Shown: positions 45,160 through 53,515 of the stretch, one piece after another
Position numbering within the stretch: position 1 is the first letter of the stretch
How the letters are laid out: every line of letters begins with the position of its first letter
Assembly (NCBI GenBank): GCA_046349915.1
Contig: JAXMBL010000007.1
Location: 248,001 to 312,000, forward strand
Length of the DNA: 64,000 bases
Reading direction: 5' to 3'
Source: CAIXSC01 sp046349915
Lineage (GTDB): Bacteria; Planctomycetota; Planctomycetia; Pirellulales; Pirellulaceae
The notes under the pieces: model-generated
The model's input: the letters and a program-made list of their open reading frames with translations, nothing else
Database searches by the model: none
Told to the model about the DNA's origin: nothing
Position numbers and translations under genes: made by a program

Positions 45160-48100
45160 ATCTTCAGGAATATCTGCGCTCGGATCGAGTTCGCGAGGGA
45201 TTCGCGACGGATGACGTGCTGGCGAGCTTTCTGCCATTAGCGAGGGAAACTCTGCAAGCACACGCGACGGGGCTGGTCGCGCCGTTTGAAGGAATCGAGT
45301 GTTTGAATTTGGCTGGACCTCGAATCTGGTTCGAGGAGGCGAATCGCCGACAGCCTCGGGATGCGGCCGAACAAGTCAAACGAATCGAAGCGACAAGTCT
45401 GGCGAGTGTCGAGGTCATGGAGGAACGACGCCGGACGGCTGAATCAGAGGAAGAAGGGCAACGGCTAGCTCGCCTGGAAATCGGTGCGCGAGGTGAACCA
45501 ATTACGCGGCCTGTTTTCTTAGCGGGATACGTCGCCTGGGAACATGAATTAGGGCATCACGATCCCCTGACGGACATCTATTGTCTCGGCTTGATTCTCG
45601 CCAGTCTTGCCTGCGGGCTCGATCTTACGGAACCAAGCGAGCTGGAGCAGTTCGTCGAGCATCGACGGAATCTGTTTGCGTTACGGAGCGATCTGCATCC
45701 CGCGTTGGCACGCATCATTCTTGACATGACGGAACTTGATCGTCGTCGACGAGTTCAAGATCTCGCCGGTGTGATCCATGGTCTCGAGAACTATCGCGAC
45801 CAGCGAGTGACCTTTGAAATCGATCTCGCTCGCATTCCCGGATTCTCGACTCGCGACCGAACTTCACGCCGTCAGGTCATTCTCTCCAAGCTCAGGGATC
45901 GACTGTTTGATCTCACTCGGCGGAATTCGCTGTTGCACTTCCGAGCAACCGCGCGCAGCATCAATCTGACGCAGGCCTCGATCCCGCTGGTGGTTGACTG
46001 GCGGAACATTCGCGAGGATCAGATTCTATTTGCGAGCGACACGCTTTGCCGTCGGTTAGCCGACGGGGCGCCCTTGCCGCTGAACAAGTATCTCAATTTT
46101 GCCGAGATGGTGTATTTGCCGCCGAGCCTCGACCGAATCATCATCGACTCGCGTCGCGATCTGCAAGAGTATGGCTTTGCTCAGTTGCGATTGGTGCTGT
46201 GCTTTCTCTCCTGGACTAACTTGAAAGAGAAGCCGATCGAGCGGTTCGAGTCGCCGCTCGTGTTGCTCCCCGTGCGACTCACGAAGACGAAAGGTGTGCG
46301 CGATTCTTACTCGCTGGAGGCGCTCGCTCCAGAGGCCGAGATCAATCCCGTCTTGCGGCACCAGTTCAAGCAACTTTATGGAATCGAGTTGCCGGAAACG
46401 ATTGACTTGAGCGCTGTCGATCTTGCCAAACTTCATCAAGTGTTGGAAGCCAAAATTCGGGCGAGCGAGGCAGCGGTCTCGCTACAGCGAATCAATCGCC
46501 CACGAATCGACTTGATCCATGAGCGAGCGAAGCGACGAGTCGACCAGTATCGTCGCACCGCGCGCCTCTCGGGACGAGGCGTCCGCAGTTACCTCGAACT
46601 CGACTACAGTTACGATCCCGCGAATTTTCATCCACTAGGCGTGAAGCTCTTCTCGCGCCTGGTGACGACGCCATCGAGTCTGCTGAGGGAGATCGTGGAA
46701 GAGCGTCCCCGACCACGCTCGTATATGGCCTCGGCGAGTGATACTCCCGACGAATCGGTGAAGGAACGTACTTTCTTTCAGTTGCGGGAAGCCGGGGAAG
46801 AGAATCCCTATCTTTGGAGCTTCGATGAGTGTTCGGTGACGATTGCCAATTTTCACTATCGTCGCATGTCCTTGGTGCGTGACTACGAGGCCGTCATCGA
46901 TCGCGATCTTGTAAATCCCGCTTTTGATGCGACGTTCTCCTTGGAACCTCGATCTCTGAATCGATCGCTGATTGATGTACCGCCGCTCGAAGATCGCTAT
47001 GAAGTGGTGCCTTGCGATCCCACGCAGTCCTTGGCCATCGCGGAAGCTCGTCACGGTGCGAACGGCATCATCCAAGGACCGCCGGGGACGGGAAAGTCCC
47101 AGACGATCACGAATCTGATCGCCGATTTTGTCGCTCGCGGTCAGCGTGTCTTGTTTGTATGCGAGAAGCGGGCGGCGATCGATGTCGTCTACGCTCGCCT
47201 CAAGCAAGCGGGCCTCGGCACGCTCGCCTGTCTCATCCATGATTCGCAAGCCGACAAACGTGAATTCGTCCAAGATCTGAAGACGACCTATGAGGCGTTT
47301 TCCGACGAGCGGGTCGACCGCCAAGAGAAGTCGTTAGCCAAGGACCGCGCTCGGTTATTGGAACGCTTGAATGACAGCCTCAACCCGCTCGAGGAATTCG
47401 ACAGGTTGATGCGCGAAACGCCCGAGGAATTCGGCGAACCAGTGCGCGATTTCCTGGAACGTCGATTGTCGATCGTGGAAGAATGCCCGACGGTAATTCC
47501 TGAAGTAGCCGAGCGACTCCCCTCTTTCTCCGAGTGGAATCAACGTCCAGAGACGTTGGCTGCGATTCGACAACTACTGGGGGATTTGACAACAGACGGC
47601 GTCTGGGCGCGTCATCCCTTGCGATTGCTCGCACCCAGCGTCTCGCGGCAGAATCGCCCGATTGAGTGGGTAGTCAGTGCGGCTCGCGAATCCTTGGAGA
47701 TGTTGGCAGAGCTTGAACAACTGCTCGCGCCGTGCCAGGTAGAAGCCGAGGCCAAGCAGTCCCCGGAACGTCTTTCACACTTGCTCGCTTACCTGCACGG
47801 CGTTCAGCGACTGGCGAAGTCGGGCAATCTTTCATTGGCCGATCCTCGGTCAGCGAAATCCTTGAAGTTTGCCGAGGCGGCGGCTGCCTTCGAGAGACGC
47901 GAAGCTGCTTTCCAGGCGGCTCGTGCGGAGAATCATCGCTGGCGAATGAAACTATCGCCCACCGATACGATTGCGGCCTTGGAGCAAGCCAAGCAGTTTG
48001 CAATCCGTTCGATGCCGTGGCTGTCGCTGGGGTGGTGGCGCTTGAGAAGCGTCATGAATCGCGCTTTCGATTTCCATGCGTCAGCCATTCGGCCCACGTG

Positions 48101-50345
48101 GACGCAGGCACTCGAATCGCTATCGCGGGAACATGCTGCCGAAGCGGCCTTGAATCAGGAATCGCTGCAATTCTGTCAGAGCTTTCGCTGGGAAGAGTCG
48201 GTCGATGATCTTGCTCGCGCGACGCAGCAAGTTGTGCAAGCTTTGTCCCAGGCGCCTCGCTGGCTCAAGCAACTCCATGTCCGTTTGATGGAGGAAGATG
48301 AGCGGAGTGCACAAGCAATCGTGGAAAATGGGTTGGCCTGTGAATCGGTGAACCGTCAGTTGCATGAGTGCATGGATCGTTTCGCCACCGGCTATCGAGA
48401 ACTGAGTTGGTCAACGTTACAAGCCGAGTTGCGAGGAATCGTACAGCGATCGGACCAAATTCCTCGCGCACTAACGCTCGTCGCGGAACTCGACAAAGTG
48501 ACTGAGCAAGTTCGGGCGACAATTCAGCAACAACCCTGGACGATTGGGCAGGCAACGGCGGCGATCGTCGCGACTGGTTGGGATCGTTGGTTGCAAGAGC
48601 ATCCGCAGTTGTCGCGTATCAATCTCGCGACTCGCAACCTGCACGTCGGAAATCTCGCGGAGATCTACGATCGTTGGCTCGAGTCCAACGCCGGTGAAGT
48701 GATGACTCGAGCGCGACGTCGTTTTCTCGAGAACGTGCGTCTGGCGAGCGCCGCGATTGCGGGGCTGACCGCGGAACAACGGGAATTCAAGCGTCGGTAC
48801 ACTCAGGGACGCCGAATTCTGGAGAATGAGTTCGGCAAGTCGATGCGTTTTAAGTCGATCCGAGAACTTGTCGACGGCGACTCCGGCGTCGTGGTGCGTG
48901 ATCTCAAGCCCGTGTGGCTGATGAGTCCGCTGAGCGTGTCGGACGCGTTGCCGCTGAGTAGCGATTTTTTCGACGTGGTGATGTTCGACGAAGCCAGCCA
49001 GGTGACATTGGAGGACGCGGCGCCCACGTTGTTCCGCGGACGACAGGTGATCGTCGTGGGCGATGAGATGCAGTTGCCGCCTACTGATTTCTTCTCGTCG
49101 AAAACGCCGGAGGAAGAAAATGAAGACGAGGCGGTGGTGATCGAAAGCGGCGAGTCGGTGCGATACGATTTACGGAGCGATAGTTTTCTCAGTCACGCCG
49201 GCCGAAATCTCGCGTCGACCATGCTGGGGTGGCATTATCGCAGTCGCAGCGAGTCGCTGATTAGTTTTTCAAATTGGGCCTTCTATGACGGGCGCTTGTT
49301 GACGGCGCCCGACTGTCGTCTGCCCGTTTCCGTTTCGTCTTCGATAGCGAATGCGGCGAGCGAGCCAGTGGAGTCGCCGATTGCGGACGAGCGGCGAGTT
49401 TCGGGATTCCTTCACCTGCTGGACCGTCCCTTGTCATTTCATCATGTCGCTGAGGGAGTTTACCAGGATCGGCGAAATCGTGCGGAAGCGGAGTATATTG
49501 CCCAGCTGGTGCGCAACTTGTTGCGTGAAGGTAAAGGACTCAGCATCGCCATCATCGCGTTCTCGGAGGCGCAGCAAGACGAGATTGAGTCGGCGTTGCG
49601 ACGTCTTGCGGAGGAAGACGACGAGTTTCGACGGCGTTACGAGGAGGAGATCCAGCGTGAGGTCGATGGACAATTCGTTGGGCTGTTGGTGAAGAACCTC
49701 GAGAACATCCAGGGGGACGAACGCGATGTGGTCATTTTGAGCGTCTGCTACGGCCCGGGGCCGAATGGCAAGATGCTGATGAATTTTGGGCCGATCAATA
49801 AGACGGGCGGAGAGAAGCGTTTGAACGTAGCCTTCTCGCGGGCTAAGCAGTTCATGGCCGTTGTTTCGTCGATCGATCACACTCGTATCACCAACGAGTT
49901 CAATGTGGGGGCGAATTGCTTACGGAACTACCTCCGCTATGCGGAGGCGATGTCGCGAGGGGATCTCGATACGGCTCGACGCGTGTTGGACGGCTTGCCT
50001 CGTTGGCGTGAAGATGCTTCGGAATTGCTGGAACGGCCGCAAGGGATCGTGGCGGAACTGTTGCGAGACAGATTGGTCTCGCGTGGATTGATTGTCGAGC
50101 AGGGAGTGGGGCAGTCGCATTTTCAGGTCCATTTGGCGGTGCGTCGCCCAGGCCGAGAAAAGCATGAGGTCGGGATACTGGTCGATGGAATGGCCGACTA
50201 CGAACAGTCGTCGCCGATGGAACGAGAGTTTCTGCGGCCAAGATTGCTGCGAGTATTTGGTTGGCGAGTGCTCACGATTACCGCGAAAGACTGGCTCGAC
50301 TCGCCCGACGATGTCGTGAACGCCGTCATGACTGAATTGACGTGA
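45156..50345 (+). CDS. Pseudokinase C-lobe / DUF4011 / SF1 helicase / degenerate nuclease fusion
   Basis: A 1729-residue cytoplasmic protein. Residues ~30-225 resemble only the C-lobe of a Ser/Thr kinase: AHATGLVAPFEGIECLNLAG in place of the HRD-to-N segment, AGYVAWEHELGHHDPLTDIY in place of APE...DxxSxG, then CLGLILASLACG and a late DRRRRVQ; the glycine loop, VAIK Lys, HRD Asp and DFG are absent. DUF4011 follows from ~235 (LRDRLFDLTRRNSLLHFRAT). The UPF1-like helicase has Walker A GPPGTGKS at 641-648, a long helical insertion, motif II VMFDEASQV near 1278, VVGDEMQLPPT, the motif IV-like WHYRSRSESLISFSN, motif V QGDERDVVILS and motif VI NVAFSRAKQ. The last ~100 residues resemble the MTES_1575-type PD-(D/E)XK domain but lack its acidic residues. 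GTG start at 45156 overlaps the M48 stop. Confidence 0.88.
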   Translation: MNLQEYLRSDRVREGFATDDVLASFLPLARETLQAHATGLVAPFEGIECLNLAGPRIWFEEANRRQPRDAAEQVKRIEATSLASVEVMEERRRTAESEEEGQRLARLEIGARGEPITRPVFLAGYVAWEHELGHHDPLTDIYCLGLILASLACGLDLTEPSELEQFVEHRRNLFALRSDLHPALARIILDMTELDRRRRVQDLAGVIHGLENYRDQRVTFEIDLARIPGFSTRDRTSRRQVILSKLRDRLFDLTRRNSLLHFRATARSINLTQASIPLVVDWRNIREDQILFASDTLCRRLADGAPLPLNKYLNFAEMVYLPPSLDRIIIDSRRDLQEYGFAQLRLVLCFLSWTNLKEKPIERFESPLVLLPVRLTKTKGVRDSYSLEALAPEAEINPVLRHQFKQLYGIELPETIDLSAVDLAKLHQVLEAKIRASEAAVSLQRINRPRIDLIHERAKRRVDQYRRTARLSGRGVRSYLELDYSYDPANFHPLGVKLFSRLVTTPSSLLREIVEERPRPRSYMASASDTPDESVKERTFFQLREAGEENPYLWSFDECSVTIANFHYRRMSLVRDYEAVIDRDLVNPAFDATFSLEPRSLNRSLIDVPPLEDRYEVVPCDPTQSLAIAEARHGANGIIQGPPGTGKSQTITNLIADFVARGQRVLFVCEKRAAIDVVYARLKQAGLGTLACLIHDSQADKREFVQDLKTTYEAFSDERVDRQEKSLAKDRARLLERLNDSLNPLEEFDRLMRETPEEFGEPVRDFLERRLSIVEECPTVIPEVAERLPSFSEWNQRPETLAAIRQLLGDLTTDGVWARHPLRLLAPSVSRQNRPIEWVVSAARESLEMLAELEQLLAPCQVEAEAKQSPERLSHLLAYLHGVQRLAKSGNLSLADPRSAKSLKFAEAAAAFERREAAFQAARAENHRWRMKLSPTDTIAALEQAKQFAIRSMPWLSLGWWRLRSVMNRAFDFHASAIRPTWTQALESLSREHAAEAALNQESLQFCQSFRWEESVDDLARATQQVVQALSQAPRWLKQLHVRLMEEDERSAQAIVENGLACESVNRQLHECMDRFATGYRELSWSTLQAELRGIVQRSDQIPRALTLVAELDKVTEQVRATIQQQPWTIGQATAAIVATGWDRWLQEHPQLSRINLATRNLHVGNLAEIYDRWLESNAGEVMTRARRRFLENVRLASAAIAGLTAEQREFKRRYTQGRRILENEFGKSMRFKSIRELVDGDSGVVVRDLKPVWLMSPLSVSDALPLSSDFFDVVMFDEASQVTLEDAAPTLFRGRQVIVVGDEMQLPPTDFFSSKTPEEENEDEAVVIESGESVRYDLRSDSFLSHAGRNLASTMLGWHYRSRSESLISFSNWAFYDGRLLTAPDCRLPVSVSSSIANAASEPVESPIADERRVSGFLHLLDRPLSFHHVAEGVYQDRRNRAEAEYIAQLVRNLLREGKGLSIAIIAFSEAQQDEIESALRRLAEEDDEFRRRYEEEIQREVDGQFVGLLVKNLENIQGDERDVVILSVCYGPGPNGKMLMNFGPINKTGGEKRLNVAFSRAKQFMAVVSSIDHTRITNEFNVGANCLRNYLRYAEAMSRGDLDTARRVLDGLPRWREDASELLERPQGIVAELLRDRLVSRGLIVEQGVGQSHFQVHLAVRRPGREKHEVGILVDGMADYEQSSPMEREFLRPRLLRVFGWRVLTITAKDWLDSPDDVVNAVMTELT

Positions 50346-51759
50346 GGAGCTCTGTAAGAATTCGGCCGCGACTAATCGGCAGCGGACGACCCTGTTGGTC
50401 GTGCAGGATAGTGTCTGGCGGAAAGCCGAGACAATGAAAGACGGTCGCCAAATAATCGCAGGGACGAACGGCCGATGTCACCGGATCCGCGGCGTGCTTA
50501 TCGGTGGCGCCTAGGACCATTCCGCCACGGATGCCGCCACCCGCGAGCGCGATCGAGAACGCTCGTCCCCAATGATCACGACCTGCTTTGGCATTGAACT
50601 TTGGGGTGTGTCCAAATTCCGCGACCCAACAGACGAGCGTTTCGTCCAGCAAGCCACGCTCGGCGAGATCGTCGAGCAATGCGGTATAGGTCTGATCCAT
50701 GACCGGCAGGAGCCAGCCCTTGATGCTCTCGCTGTGCTTTTCGTGAGTATCCCAGCCGCCGCCGTTGGGCTTGTCCTTCATGATCGAAGTCCAATTGACT
50801 TGAACCAAGGACACGCCCGCCTCGACCAAGCGTCGAGCAAGTAGAACGCTTTGACCGAATTTGTGGCGGCCATAACGCTCACGAAGCTTGTCGTTCTCGC
50901 GAGCCAAGTCGAAAGCCGTGCGAGCCGCTCCGCCCGCGACCAAGTCGATCGCCTGACGCTGGAAACTCGAGTACTCCGTCACGGCCGCGCTGCGTTCGAA
51001 TCGATCCGCCTGTTGGTTCAGTTGATCGAGCAAGGAACGCCGAAGTTCGACGCGAGCCGGATCGAGGCCAGGGGGGAATTGGCCTCCGGGAACGGTGAAG
51101 TCGGCCGCCGATGGGTCGCATTCCAAGAACCATGGGTCATGCTGGCGTCCCAAGAAACCTGCGTCGGTGCCAGGCCAAGGGTCCTGACCATTGTTGTTGG
51201 CCATCTTGCGTGGAAGCGAGATTGAAGCCGGGAGTCCTCCTCGCGGCGGCCTCAACGCTTGTACGATCGCGTTGTACGAAGGCCAATCGTTGGGGCGACC
51301 GGGCTTGGCGTTCTCGCGATGCAAGGGAGCATGCGGGATCCCCGTCAACATCTGATAGCCGCTCGTCGAGTGGGCGTTGTCTCCCGTGACCATCGAGCGG
51401 ATAACGGCAATACGGTCCGTTCGCTGGGCAGTGAGGGGGATCAGTTCGCCGACATTCAGTCCGGGCGTGCGAGTGGCGATCGTGCCATAGGCCCCCCGAA
51501 TCTCGGCAGGCGCGTCGGGCTTGGGATCCCAAGACTCGTGGTGAGGAATCCCGCCCGAATTGAAGAGCACAATGACCGACTTAGCTCGCCCTAATCCCGG
51601 CTCGCGCTCGGCGGAGGCGCCTCTCGCCGCGGAATTCTGGCGTTGAGCGAGCAGGGTCGGAAGTGTCAGCCCGCCAAGCGCTACGCCGCCAATTCGCATC
51701 CACTCGCGTCGGTCGACGCCGTCACACAAACGTGGGCCGCGTTGAAACAATTTCAGCAT
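50326..51759 (-). CDS. DUF1501 protein with Tat-like signal (second copy)
   Basis: A 477-residue DUF1501 protein from ATG 51759 with a twin-arginine-like signal (DRREWMRIGGVALGGLTLPT). Body motifs: SVIVLFNSGGIPHHESWDPK, IRSMVTGDNAHSTSGYQMLT, QDPWPGTDAGFLGRQHDPW, and EFGHTPKFNAKAGRDHWGR. It is only distantly similar to the DUF1501 protein at 39040 and has no DUF1549 partner beside it. Its last 20 bases overlap the convergent helicase gene's 3' end. An in-frame start at 51804 is less likely. Confidence 0.92.
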   Translation of the reverse strand: MLKLFQRGPRLCDGVDRREWMRIGGVALGGLTLPTLLAQRQNSAARGASAEREPGLGRAKSVIVLFNSGGIPHHESWDPKPDAPAEIRGAYGTIATRTPGLNVGELIPLTAQRTDRIAVIRSMVTGDNAHSTSGYQMLTGIPHAPLHRENAKPGRPNDWPSYNAIVQALRPPRGGLPASISLPRKMANNNGQDPWPGTDAGFLGRQHDPWFLECDPSAADFTVPGGQFPPGLDPARVELRRSLLDQLNQQADRFERSAAVTEYSSFQRQAIDLVAGGAARTAFDLARENDKLRERYGRHKFGQSVLLARRLVEAGVSLVQVNWTSIMKDKPNGGGWDTHEKHSESIKGWLLPVMDQTYTALLDDLAERGLLDETLVCWVAEFGHTPKFNAKAGRDHWGRAFSIALAGGGIRGGMVLGATDKHAADPVTSAVRPCDYLATVFHCLGFPPDTILHDQQGRPLPISRGRILTELLTSIQS

Positions 51760-51875
51760 GGCGAACGAGCCTCGGATAAGGCGGGAGGTTGGTAGGTGCG
51801 GCAAGCGGATACTCTATCGATAACCGACTTGAGGACTCATTGCAAGTTGAGTATCGGTCAAGACTTTTGGCTTGC

Positions 51876-51905
51876 TTGACACTCTCCCGCGGAAGCCCCC
51901 ATAAT
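51876..51905 (+). promoter_or_regulatory. Strong sigma-70-like promoter of the propeller-PEP enzyme operon
   Basis: TTGACA at 51876-51881, an 18-base spacer, then CATAAT at 51900-51905; eleven of twelve positions match the consensus. It points to the gene at 52109 and would give a leader of about 200 bases that includes the palindrome at 52007-52027. Confidence 0.6.
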
Positions 51906-52006
51906 TGCGCTGTCGGGTATGGATGCCTGCTATTTTGTTGCGGAGCAAGAAATAGAGTTTTCTCTACGGAGTGCGGGGCTCCAAACGCGGTCTCCGCGGG
52001 ATTGAG

Positions 52007-52027
52007 CGACGGACTGGAAGTCCGTCG
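52007..52027. repeat. REP-like palindrome
   Basis: cgacggactggaagtccgtcg (9-bp arms, 3-base loop), in the leader of the following operon. The same element recurs at 57166, 57198, 57341, 59206, 59349, 59492, 63338 and 63370. Confidence 0.85.
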
Positions 52028-52108
52028 TACAATTGTCTATGCAGTGGACCACATTTTCGTGGATGGGACAAAGCACTCGTCTCCGTCATTGCCAGAGAAT
52101 ACATCTCG

Positions 52109-53515
52109 ATGATTGTGGCTGTTGTTCCCGTTCTTGTCGGCCCGCTGCAAACGCTCATCGCGCTCGCCCCCGTCATTTTTCTCGCCATGATGGCCGCCCT
52201 CATGGTGTTGTTTTCACCGCGTGGGGCGCGAGCCATTCTGCGGTTTCTCGGGCGTCAGCCGATTCTCTTGGGACTTCTGGCGGTAACGATCGCAATATTC
52301 TGGTCGGGCTACCCGTCTCGAGCTGTTTCGTGGGCCTATCAGGCGATGTTCGGTAACGAGTCGCGGCAGGTTGAAACGGCCTTGGCGAGCGTTATCAATG
52401 CGCCGCGTGGAACGGCTTGGACGGATGGAGAATTCGGTGGGTGCGTAGATGACCATGCTTGGCCATCGAGCGGCCGAATCACGTGGTCGGAGTCGCTGGG
52501 GGGCGCCGCGAACTCGCGAGTCGCAACGCCGGTATGCCAAGGGAGTTTCCTCGTAGCCGCACGACTCGACTCGGACCAGATGACGCTGGTCGTTTTCGAT
52601 CTTGAAGATCCCTCACAGCCCCGACGACGAGGCGAACTTGCCCTGGATGGCTCTCTGCTGCATCTGCCATTGCTGGTGTCGGGAAAGGCGGTTTTGTTGA
52701 GCCGCGTGGGAGCTGGGATGCAAGCCGTCGGCATTGATCTGAAGTCGATGCGTGAACTCTGGCGACTTGAGTTGCCCTGGGACGAGGGGGACCTGCCGCT
52801 CCGTTGTGTCACGGAACGTAATTGCATTTTTGGCCTGAGACAAGACAGGCTGCTCGCGATCGACGGTCTGTCGGGCGAGCTACTCCATCAACGCCGCTTG
52901 CTCCAGGATCGAGAAGCAACAGTGACTAACGATGCGTCTCAAGAAGTGAAGCGTGACTCGTACTCGTTGGCTGTAGCCGATGGCATCTTGGCCGTCGGTT
53001 GCGATCGTCGTTGGTGGCTGGTGGATGCCATGTCAGGGCGAGAGTTGAGTCAAGGCCAGGCGCCACATGAGATTCGGAGTGTTCAGCCGGCTGGCGGTTA
53101 TTTTCGCTTCGCGAACACTCAGCAGGTCTCGCTGATTGATCCAGTCCAAGGGCTCGTCACTCGCCTGTGGAGCGGTAGGCCGGATCGTCGTCAGCTTGAC
53201 TTGGGAGCGGCCATGCTCAGCTTCTCCGACATGGAGAAAGACCTTCGCATTCTCTCCGCGAAAGACGGCGTCGAGTTGTTGCACGTTACGGGATTGTCGC
53301 GGGTTTTGACGCCCGTGATCGGTGGTGATCAAGTGCTCTTGCCAATGGCTGACTCAATGCATCGCTGCTCACTGAAACAGAGAGAGGTCTCGGAGTGGTT
53401 TCGTTGGGGCGGTGCCGAAGATGCGCCCGCGACGATGTTGCGCATGTCGCAAGGGCGCCTGTACTACGGAACCAAAGACCGGCGAATCATCGCTGTTGCG
53501 GGAGCAGATCGCTGA
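52109..53515 (+). CDS. Membrane-anchored PQQ-like beta-propeller protein
   Basis: A 468-residue protein starting MIVAVVPVLVGPLQTLIALA with two or three hydrophobic helices in the first ~75 residues (VIFLAMMAALMVLF, ILLGLLAVTIAIFW). The rest is a beta-propeller with blades such as RLLAIDGLSGELLHQRR, LAVADGILAVGCDRRWWLVD, VSLIDPVQGLVTRLWSG and DLRILSAKDGVELLHVTG. Function unknown. The frame opens at 51971 inside the leader; ATG 52109 is the sensible start. Its stop shares bases with the next start (TGATG). Confidence 0.78.
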   Translation: MIVAVVPVLVGPLQTLIALAPVIFLAMMAALMVLFSPRGARAILRFLGRQPILLGLLAVTIAIFWSGYPSRAVSWAYQAMFGNESRQVETALASVINAPRGTAWTDGEFGGCVDDHAWPSSGRITWSESLGGAANSRVATPVCQGSFLVAARLDSDQMTLVVFDLEDPSQPRRRGELALDGSLLHLPLLVSGKAVLLSRVGAGMQAVGIDLKSMRELWRLELPWDEGDLPLRCVTERNCIFGLRQDRLLAIDGLSGELLHQRRLLQDREATVTNDASQEVKRDSYSLAVADGILAVGCDRRWWLVDAMSGRELSQGQAPHEIRSVQPAGGYFRFANTQQVSLIDPVQGLVTRLWSGRPDRRQLDLGAAMLSFSDMEKDLRILSAKDGVELLHVTGLSRVLTPVIGGDQVLLPMADSMHRCSLKQREVSEWFRWGGAEDAPATMLRMSQGRLYYGTKDRRIIAVAGADR

